Shown: positions 36,201-50,689 of the stretch, in pieces
How the letters are laid out: each line of letters opens with the position of its first letter
Numbering within the stretch: position 1 is the first letter of the stretch
NCBI RefSeq assembly: GCF_028769735.1
Contig: NC_088172.1
Span: 75,230,631 to 75,294,630, forward strand
From: Zonotrichia leucophrys gambelii
Taxonomy: Eukaryota; Chordata; Aves; Passeriformes; Passerellidae
Length of the DNA stretch: 64,000 bases
Direction of reading: 5' to 3'
Program-made: the position numbers and the translations under genes
Notes under the pieces: model-generated
What the model was told of the DNA's origin: nothing
Database searches by the model: none
The model's input: only the letters and a program-made list of their open reading frames with translations

Positions 36201-39200
36201 GAACATCTGGGTGGCCACCAGAGAGGGCTGGGGGAAGCTGTCAGGGGCACTGCCTGGCTTTTGATCAGCCCTAGGAACTGGCAACGTTCAGCAGGCGCTA
36301 ATCCATTCTTTTACCAATTCTCAACAATCAGCTTCCTGTCACAGCTGAAGGAGGGAAAAGGTACTTGATCACAAACCTGGTGTTGAAACATACCTTTAGC
36401 TTTTTTCTGAATTTCTTTAAACTATAAGAGGAAGGTAGGAGGGAAATACAAAGAAATATACACCAAATATTCACTCTACAGAGTAGGACTCTGGATTAAC
36501 TCATGGTACATTTTCAAACAGAGTATTTGTCTCTGGGGTTTCTGCTTTCTTGAGAGTTCACATAATTTGGAGAAGGGATTTTAGTCTCTTGAGGTCATAC
36601 AGGCAATCATCAGGATAGTCAACTGTGGCCTCCTTCTGCTGGAGGCTCATTCAGCCTGTTAGATAGCTTCACGTTTGTGTGCAGCCTTCCCATATAGAAT
36701 GGATAGAATACTGTTCCCTTTGTAGAGACAAGGAAGCTGAGAGCCTCAGCTCATGCTGCAAAGCTGTGGCTGAGAACTAGATCCAGATCCAATGATCCCA
36801 AGTGCCTCAGCTGTAAGAGTCTCATTGTGAAATCCTTTGTTTCAGCTGTCTTTTCATTTGCATGGTGCTGTTTCTGCATTTGATGGACGACCCTAGAACA
36901 CATGTTGTCTCCTCAACCCAAAAGTGGACCTATCATTTAATTACTGTCAGAGCATGAACTCTATTCACTTGCTGGGATCACAAAACTTCCTAGAGAAACA
37001 CTCACTGGCTGCAGAGAAAATGGTGCCCAGTTAAAATTTAATTCACAGATGGGGAAAAAAAATCCTCTGAAGACTGACCATTTGTATCACAGCTGTCTTG
37101 AGGGGAAGAGACTAGAGACCTGCTGTGCTCTGTACTTGAAGCTGCAGTCAGTTCCTAACTCAAAGATTTATTGCTCAGGCAGGGTCCCACTGGAGGCTCA
37201 GCACTCCCTGGCCTGTATGATGTGAATGGAGCCACAAGTCAAGTATCTTTCCCAACATCATGCTTTGAATCCAGCTGGTTTAATTGCAAAACTGGAAACC
37301 TCTGAGCTCTGTTACAGTTCCTGACTTGTGGGATAGCCCTGCCTCTCTGAATTTAATAAACCTTTAAATGGGACCAGGTGTGCAGCCTAAGCTAAAAGAG
37401 TCCAAGGGAAACCTCTCACTCACTGGTAGTCACAACCATGTTGTGTAGGTCCAACCACCAATGTCACAAGGACACGTAGAAATGTTCTCTACTACCAAAG
37501 TATGTGTCACTGTCCTTGATCCTAAACATACAAGCTGACTTTTAATTAGCAACACACGGCCCAGAAGAATGACAAGATGTGTCTGAATTTACCTCTATCT
37601 TAATTGCATCAGGAAGTTGCCTTCTGGCACTGATCAGCTCTGAAACTCTTGGCACATCTCATGCTAATGGAGTGAGGCTGCAGCTGGCAGCTCCTCCCAG
37701 GCTCTCCCTGGGCTCTTATTCACCAGCCTCTGAGCAGCACCTGCTGCAGGTGAAGCCTCCTGGGAGTACCAAACTGGTCCAGTGTTCCCATGTGGGAGAA
37801 TAGGATGCTCTACTGAGCCGCCTCAGTGCTGGCAAGCAGAGGAGTTACAAGGCTGCAGTGGGATGGAGAAAGGGTAATTGAAAGGGTGGGAGGTTTATAC
37901 AAGGATCATCCACAGGGTGAATCTCACGATTGGATTTGTCATAGAGAAATCCCACTTGGTTATTCCAAATTATCTTGGTTCCAGTTCAGTTCTGTGTGGG
38001 TGGAGATGTATGCAAAAGTGAATGTGATACGTGTACAAACAGAGCACAGCCAGACTGACACCTCTACAACCATCTGGCTTCCCTCACACTTGCTACTGGC
38101 TCCGCTGTGCCAGGGACTGATGTGACCCCACTGATAAGCAGGCACAACTTGTCACAGCACAGCCCATTCTGCCATCCTTAATGCTGAATGGAATGCAAAA
38201 CGGGAATAAAGGGATAGAGCACATCCCTTCCCCACCTGCCTGCTTATTCCAGGAGGGAAGATGGGCTCTGGGGAAGCCCTGGCACACACCAGCCTCACTC
38301 CTCTCTCTTTTCAGGCTTGCTGTATTTCTTCTCTCTGCCTAATTTCCCTGTGAGGGAGTGTGGCCAGCCTCACTTCCTCTCCCAAAGCAGATGTGAGGTT
38401 TGGGACTGCAGCTCCCAGAGAGCTGGGCTATGCTGTCCTGTACCAAAGCTGTGTGGCAGCCTTGATGTTGCAGCACAGAGTGAGTTCAAAATGGCAGGGA
38501 GGTACTTGTGTTGAGCACATCTCCCTTGTTATGTTATACTGTTATACTGGGTGGCCCAAGCCTGCTGACAGCTTTAATTTAGGAAGCTGATGGTGGCTCT
38601 CTGCACACTGTGTCTGCCTGTTGGTTTGACGGAGCTTGAAACACATCCCCTTCACTCCCCATGGCACAGCCTATTCGGGGTCACAAAGTGCCTCTGCTGC
38701 CATGGGAATCACGCATCCACAAGCTCCCCTCCTCCACTTGCCCTTTTCTTCTCATGTTACAGCCTAGAGAGCTTCGAAGAGAAGTTTCTGAGGTCTGAGA
38801 GCCTGGCAGCAGCAGGATGACAGCGTCCCTGCCTGCAAGAGCTTCAGAGTTGGAGGGTGATATCCAATGGCCTTCATGGAGTCCATAGCCCAGGAAGGAG
38901 GCAGCAAAAAGGTCTGCAGCTCTCCAGACAGCCCTTAGTACATGGAACAGCCCTATTCCCCTTTCCACAGACCGGTTCCTTGGACACAAATGTGCACTGT
39001 GGCAGAAATAGGGTCTGTGTATGGGAGAGGCTGAGCTGGAACAGGCACTGGGGCTGAGACAGCCTCCTTGGCGATTGCTTTTCTTTATTTAGTACCTACT
39101 GCTGCAGGGCAGCTTAATCCTAGCACTTGCCTGTCTTCCCACATTAAATGCCATTGCTCCGACTCTCCACACCCAGGTGCTAACAGATTAACAAGATGAA

Positions 39201-42200
39201 GGAGCAGGGGGTGTATAATTGTGATACCAATATAGCACAGCTTACACAGCAGATAATCGGTGTGTGCCAAAAAGGCAGTGGCAAGTGGCTCTCGGAGGAG
39301 GTTTCTCTCTAGAGGAGCAGCATTTTTCACCACCAGCCTCTGTAATGAGGTGAAAACTACGCATCCTTAGTCCCAGGGGTCCTAACATGAGGTGTAAGCA
39401 GCTGGCTTAGCTGTGCTGCGGCAGCCCTTCAGCACAGCAATTTGCCTTACCCGGGGCAGTGGATACACCTCGTGCTTCCTCAGTTTGTTTTGACGCTCTT
39501 CTACTGCGAGACGGTATTTAAAATAAAGAAATTAGTAAATTCTGCCAAACCAAAGGGTTTGACGTTTGATTGCAAGTTTTGGGAAGAGAGATAAAATGTT
39601 TTGTTTTTTTCTCAGCCATGACCACTTAGAGTTTGGTTGAACCACTTCTCACCATGACAGTGCAGTCTTTCAGAGCACGCTGCTTTCTTAAGCCATCTTT
39701 TTGGTTTGGGCTGGGTGGTTTTTGTGGTGGATCTCAGGTTTCCTTGTCAGATTTGGGAGCTATGTGTCTGTCCTCAAAACCTCTGAGCATGTCTCACAGG
39801 CCCCCTTCCCTGCACACCTAAGTGAAAAGTTGGTTTTTAGGTATTGTTTTCTATTGCTCAGGGGCTGAGAAAATGCCAGTGAAATAGGGCAAAGCTTGAT
39901 GGAGACTGAATTTCTCTGGAGGAAAGAGAGAACCGCAGACGCCTGCCCTTCTATTCCTGTTTACCTTTGCTTTCAGGAGGTCAATTAAATTGTGGGCATA
40001 AACTTACATTGTGGTTTGCAAACTGATACTCACCAGAAGGTGTTCTGGCGTCACAGAGCATTTTGTGTTTCAGTTTCTTCTTTCCCAGCTCCTTTATGGC
40101 TTGGTAATAACTTGCAACACATGTATCACAGCAACATTATTTGCACAACATGTCTGCAGCATCACAATTAAATTTAGTTAGCAAAATTCCCATGAAGATG
40201 TTACTCATGTGGAATGACCAACAACCCATTTCGAACTCGGACTTTCCCATTTTTATTGTGTGGTGCAGCTGCAGAATTTCTTCATAAGCTGTGATTGAAA
40301 GGTTCATAGTTTTTGATTCTGTGTATGTTGAGAAGGGGTGGGGGGTAATGGTTCAGGCTGCAAACATTCATTTGGCCTCCTACCCACTCAGTTATCCCCT
40401 TTCACATGGGACATAACCACCCCATGGAATTCATCACTGCAGGATATTGTGGAAAACAGCTATCTCAGTGGCTCAGACTTCACAACAGATGATATGAAGC
40501 CTCTCATGGTCAAATACAGTGGTCTAGCCAAATCTCCATTTCTGGACGTGTCTGCAATTCAAGCTGTCAGGTGCTAAAAGAGTGCAGAAGGGATAAGATC
40601 CCTCTGTCAATGCCCAGTTTTTATACTTCAGTTGCTGTCCAAGCTAGGAGAATGAACAAGGTGGATTTTTGATCTGATCCAGTATAGCACTCCAAATTTA
40701 CATTGGCTGGGAGTCAAGCCTGGTTTCTATCACAATGTGTTGTGCAATTCTTGCTCTCATTTCCAGTGTTGTTCCCCTCTGCTGTATCCCACAGAGGTCA
40801 GTGAGTTTGTATCTCAAGGAAAAGAGAGTATTTTCTGACTGCAGTCACATTTTTACCACCAGGCCTTGCCCAGTTTTGCTTCTGAGCTTTTACTCAGAGA
40901 ACTGCTTGCACTTACTTCAAAGAAAGTGCTTACGTGCAGTTCACTTTTTAATAGCTATCTTGGAGTGAGGTTTCATCAGCTCTCTGTCCATGTGGTGGCT
41001 GTTCCCTCATTTTATCATCCATTTTCTCGGTATTTAACTTCACTTACTGCAGCTCTAACAGAACCTCTCTTAGGCTCTCCCTTCCCATGGATACTGTCCT
41101 GACACAGATCCCAAGAGCTTCTGTCTTAGTCAGGAGAGCTTTTCTTTCCTGGACTAACCTAAGGAGAAGAGTCAACTAACTCAAGAAGAGCTTTCCAGCA
41201 AGAATTAATGCCATATAGTGTGTTTTTCAAATTCCCTTAGTAAAGCCCTGAAGTCAAAGGCAGAGGCTGGTAGATCTATTTAGTGGAACTGTTTGGGATT
41301 GTTGGGATTTCTGTCCCCTCATCATCCAGGCTTTTCTACAAATCTGTACTGTTGCATTTGTTGGCAAGTCTGTCCTTTTAGCATCTTGAGATCCCTTACA
41401 TTATACAATACTCCTGAATTTCCCTGATCCTGGTGTTTAGTGTGCTTGCACCCAAACCTGATAATACTTATCCTTCATTCCATATTCCTCCCTGGCAAGG
41501 CTCCAAAGCTGGTCAGCAGCCCTCCTTCACTGCCATGTGCTGATTGCTTTAATGATCTAGAAAGAGAGATGTACAATAATCCAAGAAGGATGTGTAATGA
41601 GGTAAGGAAGATATATAATGAGATAAAAGAGATGCAAATGCCTCCTGGATAAGAAAGGACTTGACAAAGCTTGGGGATAATGCCTCAGTGGTTCATGAAG
41701 AGGCCCCCCTTTTACAAGAGAAAGTCAGGGTGATGAAAACAAGTAAAGGTACCCTGGAGGGAGCCCTTGTCTGACTCATGGACTTTATGGGGCTCTAGGT
41801 GGTATTAGTAATGCTCAGGGAGGAGGCTGGCACTTGTAGTCATGATGGGACCACTGCTGAGGTCTCCCAACACCTTTGTATCAGCTGCTGTGAGCCACAG
41901 GTCTGATCCCCCACCCCCATGTGAGATAACAAGGGAGTGATAGTGGCAAGACCCTGAGCATTCCAGGATGAACAAGGAGAAAGGGAGTCATCAATGTGAG
42001 TGTGCCAGTGGTCTCAAAAGGGACAGCTGGGGACACCTGCCTTTTTGCCTTATAAGCACAAAAGTGATGGAGGAAAAGAAGTTCAGGAATGGGGAATTCC
42101 AGTGGAATACACATATTTTAACACCAGCCATAAACTCAGCAGTACTCAGAAAGGGCCTGGGTAGCCAGAAGGCACAGGGCCATTGCAAATAACAGTAAGT

Positions 42201-45200
42201 TATGCAATTTTTCTTCTCATTCTTGTTGCTGGCTTCTGAGAGTTGGCCTAGGGAGTTTCCCTCTCAGGGAGCAGGGGAATGTCTGACTTCACTTATCTCT
42301 GTACCATCAGGCCAACTTCTACAATTTTGAAGCCAGTCAGCAAGGCTCAGAAACACTGCAAATAATGACCACTTGTCAGAAGGAGTATGAGTTATCCTGC
42401 TCCAGGACCTGGCTTTGGGTGCTCATTGACTGAGCTGCTTAGCTGGCAGGTATACCCATGACAGGATGAAGAGCAGAAATATGCTTACTCCACACTTGAG
42501 CCCTCCAAGCCCTGACATCTCTTCTAGGAAACCTGGTGCTGGCCACTGTTGGATGTAGGATGAAAAGAGGGATTCATTCCATGTGTGTATTTCCAGTGGT
42601 CCCCTTTCTTCTTTTTTCTCTGGTGCTGCAAGCACAGTTTCAGGCTTTGGCTCCTGCACCTGCCATGACCTCCCATGCTTTAATGTCTGCAGCACCTGTA
42701 GAGAAACCTGGAGCATCCTGCATTTGATTGCCTGATTCCACCAGCCACAAGTCTGGGGATAACCTGGCTGTCATGGTGACAGCCTGGAATAGCACCTGGA
42801 CCTTCAGGGTGTAGGAAGAGGGTTAGATAGTGTCAGAGTGCTTTGAAAAAGAGACAAAAGATTGTCTGCTCCATAGTCACTGTGGGTTTTGTGTTGAGCT
42901 AGCTTAGTGGAATCAGCAGTTCTCAGGGCTGCTCAAGACTGTCATACCTCACCTGTCTAGGGACTCCAGCAGTACTGAAAGCTGGCATTTTGCTTTATTT
43001 GTCAAGTGCTGTTTTCTTGTGGCTTTCTCTTCGCTGCAGTTACAGCCTGTCTAGTCATTAGCAGCTCCAGGCTGACACACACGCAGAGAGAAGACTGCTC
43101 ACCATCATCAAATGCTGAGCTTATTTGCATGCTTTCAGTTTTTGTGCAATTTTTAAAAGTGCAAACAGATGTCATGAGATTTTTATCTCATTACCTTCAT
43201 ATGGTTTTTATCCCCATTAAACTTTCAGAAGAATACTACATGCCACCACGTTTTTGGTCCAGTAACTGTAAGAAGCCCCATGCAAAGAGCAGCCCAAAGC
43301 CAGGTTACATAAAAATCCTAAATACACCAGGACTGAAGTGTTGTACAAGCTGGAGTCTTAACAGCTCAGACTGATCCAAGCTACAGAAAATTGTCTTCCT
43401 TTTTCATATGCTCTTCTTTCAATTACAGCTCTGAACATCTTGGTATGAAACTCCCTCCTCTCTCTTCTGATGCACTGCTTGCCTTCCGTGCACGTTGTAT
43501 CAGCCCAAGGCATTGTCTCCTCAGAGCAGTCCTTGTGGCTGGAAAGTGCTCTGCTGATGTGCTGCAGGCACACAGAATGGGGTGGCACCCCAATAGGCTC
43601 CCCATCAGGCATCAAAGGGTCCCTGGTGAGTCTGGTGTCCAGGCACCATGCCCAGCCTTTGTTGCCTGCTACACGGCCTGGTGAGGATTTGAAGTGGACT
43701 GGGGGGTATTGTAAGAGTAAGTATGGGAAGCATAGAGTGCAGGCATCATAAGCTTGGCTTCCTTAACTCTGCTGCTCCCCATAGGTTTACCTTCGCTTAT
43801 TGGAGCTCATGCCTCAGAGCAGCGCCTGCAACTTTACAGGGGGCCATGCTGGTGCTCCTCTTTCAATAAAAATACCTCCTGGGTCTTTGAAGCTGGAATT
43901 GAGCAAATCTTCCTTCAAGCTGCTTCATATTGCCCCTAGCCCAGGCCATCAGCAGGAAATTCTTCAGCATTTCTGTATTACTGTGCCAGCAACCAGGAGC
44001 TGCAGCAGCATCCCAAGGTGAGGTCTGATCTCTTCACTCACATAATCAACTTTTACAACACCATAAAATGGTCCTGTGCCACAACAGACAAGGGGGCAAA
44101 TCAGACAGACCTCTCCACTGTTGTGCCCAGGTGACAAGCACTATTCATACAACATCAGTCTCTATGGGCTTTGACTGAGCCACACAGAGCCTCCCACAAA
44201 CAAAGGGGATGAGACAGAATCCGCCATGAGGCACTCAGCATGTAAGGAGACAAAAGAGTGATGGGATCTGAAGGGAAACAAATTTAAAAAAAGCTATTTT
44301 TTTTCAAGATCATAGAACAGGTCAGCAGCATTAGGTAACACAGTGCTGAACTAAATACCAAAGTGCAGGTGCTTCCTGTAGGACTCCTTCTGTAGATAAT
44401 TTAGTCTATTGAGCAGGTTTTGTTACAGAAATATTTAGGAAGATGTTCACTGCTTTGATTTGGGTTCACAGGCACATCAAACATGTTGCAGCTGTGTATG
44501 GTTGAAATGAGCAACTGACAGTGTAGAATGGGCAAATCTGTCAAACTCATAAAACCCTTTTTGATTCCCATTTCTAGGAATAAAAGAAACATTTGTGCAA
44601 TTGCATGAACTGTTAAATATTCTTGCACTGTTATGCTGTTAACTTCCTTCTGTACCAGATGGAGGAAGGGCCATTAGACCTTTATCCAATCTGATCTTTG
44701 ATAAGATTCTTTAAGACCCCTGTAAATCTTGTCAGAAAAGACATTTCGCATTACAAAAATTGCTTAGGTGAGAAATATGGAATGTGGGGTGGTGTTCTGC
44801 ACAAAGAGCCTGCCCTCCTGGAGCATCCACTCTGTGCTCAACTGTATCTGCCAAGGCAATTCTGACAAAACAGCCCCATTGCCCAGTTTCCAAAGAAAAT
44901 ATCAATTAAAAAAATCTTTTTCTTCAGTTTTTCATTCCACTGGACTATTGAGCTGGAATATTGAGAAGGGATGCACAGATTTTGCTCTGGTTATTTGCAG
45001 AGCTGTTTCACATCAGGATCACTGTTTCATCAACAGAAATGTAAATCACAGCTGAGCCAGTAGGAAAGGTAAAACAGCTAAGATGGCAGGAATCCATTGT
45101 TTCAAGCCTTTTGCTCAGAAAGCTTTTTCTATTTCTTTTCACCGACATCTCATATGTTGTTTTTTCTATTCCTTTTTTTCCCTCACAAAACATAATTAAC

Positions 45201-45975
45201 TTAATCAGATTTTTGTTAAAGAAAGGAGCCCAGAGATAGACTGAAGCCTCTCCTAAGTGCCTTTCTGTCTGGAAGGAATATGAGTCCCAAATATTGAATG
45301 TTCCACTCTGGCATGATGAATGTCACACAAATATCAGCTGTAGTACAAGTGAAATGCTTTGGTGAATCACTGGACAGTGCCTGAGACTGCTAACAGTTCA
45401 GTCCCATCCTATTAGCAGCCATGTTAAAAAAAACACAGCCTGAAAATTATCCAGTGTAAAAATATGTAATAAATTAATTTAGTGAAGACCTCCTAAGATT
45501 AACAAAACACACCCCATAACTTATTTTTATAAACATTTGTGATCACAACTGGCCTTCTTAGAAGGTTCAGAATTTGCACCCTGGGTATGGAACTACTTAA
45601 AAAAGAAAAATTCACAGAGCTTTTTCTATCCAGACTTTATACCTAATCCACTTAGCTGCCTAGGTTTTTTTCTGGGAGCAGAGGCATGCACTACTTTCAT
45701 CGTCCCACAGCAAGGCTCTCCCCACTCTCCAGACATGGAGATTCCTAGGGAGAACAGAGATATCTGAGGGGATCAGAGATATTTTAGTCTGTGGACCTGT
45801 CTTCTGCTGAGCAGTAAATTGCAATATCATCTTCTCTAAATGAGAAAATATCCACTCATGCAACAGCCAGATGAACTACACTCCCTCCATAAAGGGGTGC
45901 AAATCCCACTTGTTTAAAAATCCAGAAATGTTTATCATGCACTACTCAAGAAAGAGAAGCGTCAGGTTTAGACCT
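33251..45975. other. Non-coding unique DNA
   Basis: Nearly 13 kb holds no recognisable exon, RNA gene or well-preserved transposon; frames are short and mixed. A loose AT-rich repeat of about 24 bp is visible near 41565-41640 (GGATGTGTAATGAGGTAAGG, then GATATATAATGAGATAAAAG). The stretch 39060-39300 is motif-rich and could be a conserved element, but this is weak. Confidence 0.55.
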
Positions 45976-46384
45976 TGTTGGAGATTTTTTCAGGGATGGC
46001 TTGGAAGGCAGCTGTGGGGGACAGGTTCTCACAGCCTGTTTCTGTAAACAGCAGAGGTTCTCAGGTTGTTTTTAATTACAAGCAAAAGTGACAAACATGA
46101 AAGCCTTGAGAACCTTGCATATCAGAGTTCTCAGGCAGCTTTCTCATAACAAGTGGATGTTCTATCTTTGGCTGTTTTGGGAAAGCAAAAATAATTTTGA
46201 GAACCCAAATCGTGGTATTGGAAACATAAGGAGGGGTTGGTGTGTTATCTCTGACCTATTGTGAGCTCGGGTTTGCAATATGCATGAACTTAATTAACAC
46301 GGTTATAAAAAGTGATTGATTGATGAATAAACCAGAGTCAGATGCTGAACAAGGAAGTTGGGTCTCTCCCTCCATTCTTCAATA
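45976..46384 (+). mobile_element. Solo LTR of an avian endogenous retrovirus, with 6-bp target-site duplication
   Basis: A 409-bp segment is flanked on both sides by AGACCT (45970-45975 and 46385-46390), the 6-bp duplication typical of class II (ERVK/alpha-beta-like) elements. Its ends are imperfect inverted repeats: TGTTGGAGAT at the left against TATTGAAGAA read from the right, 7 of 10 equal. The expected final CA is TA, consistent with decay. Inside, TATAAAA at 46304-46310 is followed 15 bp later by AATAAA at 46326-46331, a compact TATA/polyadenylation layout like that of avian alpharetroviral LTRs. No gag, pol or env lies beside it, so it is a recombination-derived solo LTR. The family name is not determined. 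An alternative left edge at TGTGGGGG (46013) lacks a matching duplication. Confidence 0.7.
46304..46331 (+). promoter_or_regulatory. LTR TATA box and polyadenylation signal
   Basis: GGTTATAAAAAG supplies the TATA box and AATAAA the polyadenylation signal, both intact and in the same orientation as the LTR. This degraded LTR could in principle still initiate or end a host transcript on the plus strand. Confidence 0.55.
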
Positions 46385-46390
46385 AGACCT

Positions 46391-49300
46391 TACTGCCTAA
46401 ATGACCCAACATGAAATAAAAGAAACAGTCCTTTTCAGAAAGACAGTTATCAGCATGGGTGATAATTTGGAATTTTAAGGCCAATGAGACCTACACAGTT
46501 CATGACACAGATCAAAACACCAACTCACAAAGCAGGAGCTCAGTTATAGCCATACTGTACAGAATCTTGTGCTGTGTTGGCAGGTAAAATGAATTTAAAT
46601 AAGGGAGAGGCACATGGTTGGTGTCTGCTTGAGGCTATAAAGCAGTGCTTAAACTTGCAAGTGAGGAAATACAAACCTACAGGAGAAAAATGTGAAGCTG
46701 CAGTCATGGCTCGTGTAGCAGCAGCACAAAGGACATCTACAAAAGAGTGGATGATGGAGTGAGGCTCAGTGGCACATGGATGGTTTTTTTGTTCACTGCT
46801 TGTTCAATTCATTATTCCATGTTGGCTGGTGTCACCTATCCCAAAGATTTCCAGGATGCTCCTCTGTCACAGGTTTCCAGGGTGGTTTCAGCTGTGGAGT
46901 CACTGTCCACCTTCACCAAGCAGCCACAGCCACCAGCCTGCAATTGCCTGCAACATCTGTGTCCCCGCCAAACTCCTCCATAACCACAGCCAGCCAGTCC
47001 CTTTGTTAAACAGCTTCCCCCTGGACCCACACAAAGATCATTTCCCCACATCTGTCATGCCTTCTAGCCAGGGGCCCACAGCTGGAACAGGGCTGCCCTA
47101 GCTGGGACCAGGGACAACAGCCACAGCTGGTGGCACAAGATGAGGGGTGGTGCAGACCAAGCCAGTGAAATTGCTGCAGTTCACACCAGGAAAAGAGACC
47201 CAGTCCTGTCACACTTGAGCTCTGTGCCATGCTTTGGATGTACACCACCTCTTTTCCCAACTCAGCATTTCTCCCACATCCACTACAGCACAGGCTTCCC
47301 CAGCTGGCCTCTGCCCTCTCAAACACCTCAAGCCAGCAGCACCCTGGCCACAGGCAATATTTTACATTAATTTTTTGTTTGTTTTATTAAAATACTGACA
47401 GTAAATACATTAATTAGTAAGATAGAGCAAGTAGGAAACAGGAGGCAGGATGGAAAGGTTTGACCAGCTATAAATAGCAGATAGAATAAACAGACAACTG
47501 TGAACCATGGGCTGTGAGGCTGGATTTCACATGGAGCCAGCACCTGCTGCTGGGAGACTTCCACCAATTTGTTTGTTTGCTTTTACAACAAAAATTATTT
47601 ACAATGATGGACTCTGGGCTGAGAGATTTGCCACTTTCTGGGAAAACATTTTTACTTAGTCATCATTGGCAGGTGTTTTTTTACCTCCTGTGCACTACTT
47701 GACCCACTCTGCATGCCAGAGGCAAGGTAGGGGTTTTGACATGGACTTCCCTTACCCCAAAACCTTGGGATGTGCTGGCAGCCTGGGCAGCTGCTTGCAG
47801 ATTAGCAGGATGGGTCACAGCACATCAGCTGAGCCTACAGGGGGCTTGGGATATTTCACAGAAATGGAGATTTTGGGAAGAGAGGCATGGTTAGACAGGG
47901 CACCACATGGAGGGCTCTGCCCTAGGGGCACACAACAGGAGGGGATCCTGAAAGGTCTGAGGGACACATGCACTTGGATGATATGGATGAGCCTTGGAAA
48001 CATTTCTGAGTGGGGGAAAGAAAGGATGCAGAGGACTGTCCTGAAATGTTTGCAGAGCCTTCACAGAAGGGCTTCCCAGGGAGTGGGGATGGTGTGTCTG
48101 AGCAGACCTGGCACAAGCTGGTGGGAGCACAGATGGGGTGCAGAGGCTCAAGCTTTTGGCAGCTGTCAGTAGGGCTGTCAGAGGGATCACCCATCTCAGA
48201 GTGGCTGTCCCAGGCCCATGTGTGTGGCAGTGGCATGTTCCTGCAGACAATGACTCCTCCTGGCCACTGACTCCTCCTGGCCTCAGGCTTCCACTCACAG
48301 ACCACTGCCTGCAGCTGCTTCCACACAGACTAATCCTGCTTTCCCCCAGGCAATAAAGGGATGCACACTTTTCTCAGCCATGCAAACATCAGAGCTCCTT
48401 AAGAAGGTGACTGTCCCCACCACCACTCTGGGACAGTCCCTGTGGGAGAGGTGCTTGGGTGAGTATGGTATTTTTCAGTCAAATCTCTGCCTGAATGAAG
48501 AAAAGGCAGGAATTCTCACCCTGACTAATGCTCTGCCACTGAATTTCAGCCATCACTGCAGCTGAGCTCAGTAACTTGTTTTTATCTCCCAGAAAATCAG
48601 CCTGTCTGGACACCAAGCCATTAAGAGATGGTGAGCCCCACACAACCTCCACACATGCTCTGTTTCAATGTGTGCCAGCACCCCCTGTGCAACATGCCTC
48701 ATTTTTTATTTACATTTGCCAGGCTTGAAACTGCAACCCCTGTTGCTTGTTATGCCTCTCTCTCCTAGATTAAAGAGCCCTAAAATGTCACCCTTTCAGT
48801 GTTATCATCTGCCCTCTGCTATTATTGCCTCTCAGTAAATAAAAGGGACTTCCCAGTCATTATTTTATACCCCACAACGACAGTGCTTTTTCAGATCAAT
48901 TAGTTTTCACTCCTCTTATCTGCATTCAAGCCTCACCTCCCTTTCAGTGTTTCCATTGCCTGCTCAGGGACCTTTCCTGTGTCTCCTCTGACCTCTGGGA
49001 GAGGAGCTGAGCTGACTCAAAAGGGGAGCTTGGTGTGAGGACATCCGATCTGCTTACAGACCAGCCAGCCTAACGTGGAACACGGCCAATGCCTTTGTGC
49101 ACCTCTGAGCCCCTCACTGCACATCCTGGGCAGATAATGATTGCTGGCTTGCCTGTAAAGTTACCTCTCCTTTAGCACCATCAGCTTGCACAAGACACGT
49201 CAGTTTTTATGACTGGGTACTTATCTATAAGGACTTTCAGTGCCCAATTAGCTTTCAATAAGAACCTCTCAGTTGAAATCATCTTATTTTACACACTCTC

Positions 49301-50689
49301 CCTTTCTATTCTGAAATACATAAAAACATCAGGGCAAAATCTTTTTCTGCAAGAACTAACTTGTCTGGGGGTGCTTTTTGTATTTTCTCCCGTTCTCTTC
49401 CAAATTAGTATTTTTTTCATTCTGGCAAGTACCCACCCTATTCCCACCCAACACACAGAAACCAGAAACTAATCTTAAGTGGGTCAGACCAACTTCATTG
49501 TCCATCTTGAGAAAAGTTTAAAATGTAAGCTGTCAACAGCACATAGTTAAAAAGCACATTGAAAGCCATTGAAGGCCAGCTTGGATTACATGACAGTGAA
49601 ATCTCTTTTAAAGGATGGTAGGGAGCTGTGTTTAGGTTTTAAATATAGCTTTTCAACCCCCTGCTATGGTTTTACAAAGTAGGAGAAGCATCACTGTTCC
49701 CCAAAATATCCTAACCACATCATGTTAGAAATCGAGCTTTACTACTTCACTTTGTTTCCTAGCTACCAACATTTTTTTAGCTTAGTAGTAGAGATGAGCA
49801 GCGAAATTTGGCATTCAGACTGCAACTTCATAAAAGCCTTAAAAAACCTCATGCATATATACATATCTATCTATATATACATCTGTAACAATTACAGTTG
49901 CTACCATAGCTCTCTTTTCAGAAATGTTTCGGTTACTACTGCCTTCCATCCTGGTTATCCATTCATTCCCATCCTGGGGCCCCTGCCAGCCCAGTCCTGG
50001 ACACCCCCCAGTCCTGCCCCTGCCTCAGAGCCCCCTCCATCCCAGCCCCCCAGCTCTACCCAAACCCTTTTCCCACCCCAGCCCCATCTGCTGCCGGAGC
50101 ATTCTCTCTTCCCTCCTCTCACCCTTTCCAGCTCTACCAGTCCCTTTACATTCATCACATTAAAGAAAACATTTCATGGTCATCTCTTTTATCTCCTTCA
50201 GTGAACAGTTAATCAGAAAAAATGCTTTCATGTTGCTAAATCAGGGCCAGTGGGCAAAGCCAGGCTGACAAGAGACATTTTCCTCTGCTACTAACCTGAG
50301 CTAAATAGTATTAATTACAGAGGCTGGGCTTTGATTGCTGGAGTGTGGTGGGGCTGGCGGAGCTGCCTCCTCCCCCTCTGCTCCCTCCCAGCACAGCCCC
50401 ACACTGTGCCTCCCTACCTGCCTGCCCTTTGCCAGCATCCCCATCCCATGTCACAGCACAGCTGCAAGCGGGACCCCCCAAATCTTCACCTGGGCTGCTC
50501 AGAGAGTAGCTCTGGGAAAGTCAGGTCCCTGGGCTGGAGGACCAGCTGGGTGGTTGGGGTGTCCCTGTCCTTGCCTCCCCCATGCTTGTCTGCCCAAGGC
50601 AATGTCTTTTCTAGGACAGAAACTGCTTCTTTTTATGTGTTTGAAAGAACCTGAGTCCTGGGAGGCAACTGAGTACACATCACCCCACA
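46391..50689. other. Non-coding unique DNA
   Basis: No gene is recognised. Overlapping frames on both strands at 47666-48326 are unrecognised and probably chance. A 15-bp direct repeat, TGACTCCTCCTGGCC, occurs at 48251-48265 and 48268-48282. An AT-alternating run (ATATATACATATCTATC type) spans 49851-49884. Motif-like words near 49060-49200 (GGCCAATGCC, GATAATGATTG) are suggestive but weak. Confidence 0.55.
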
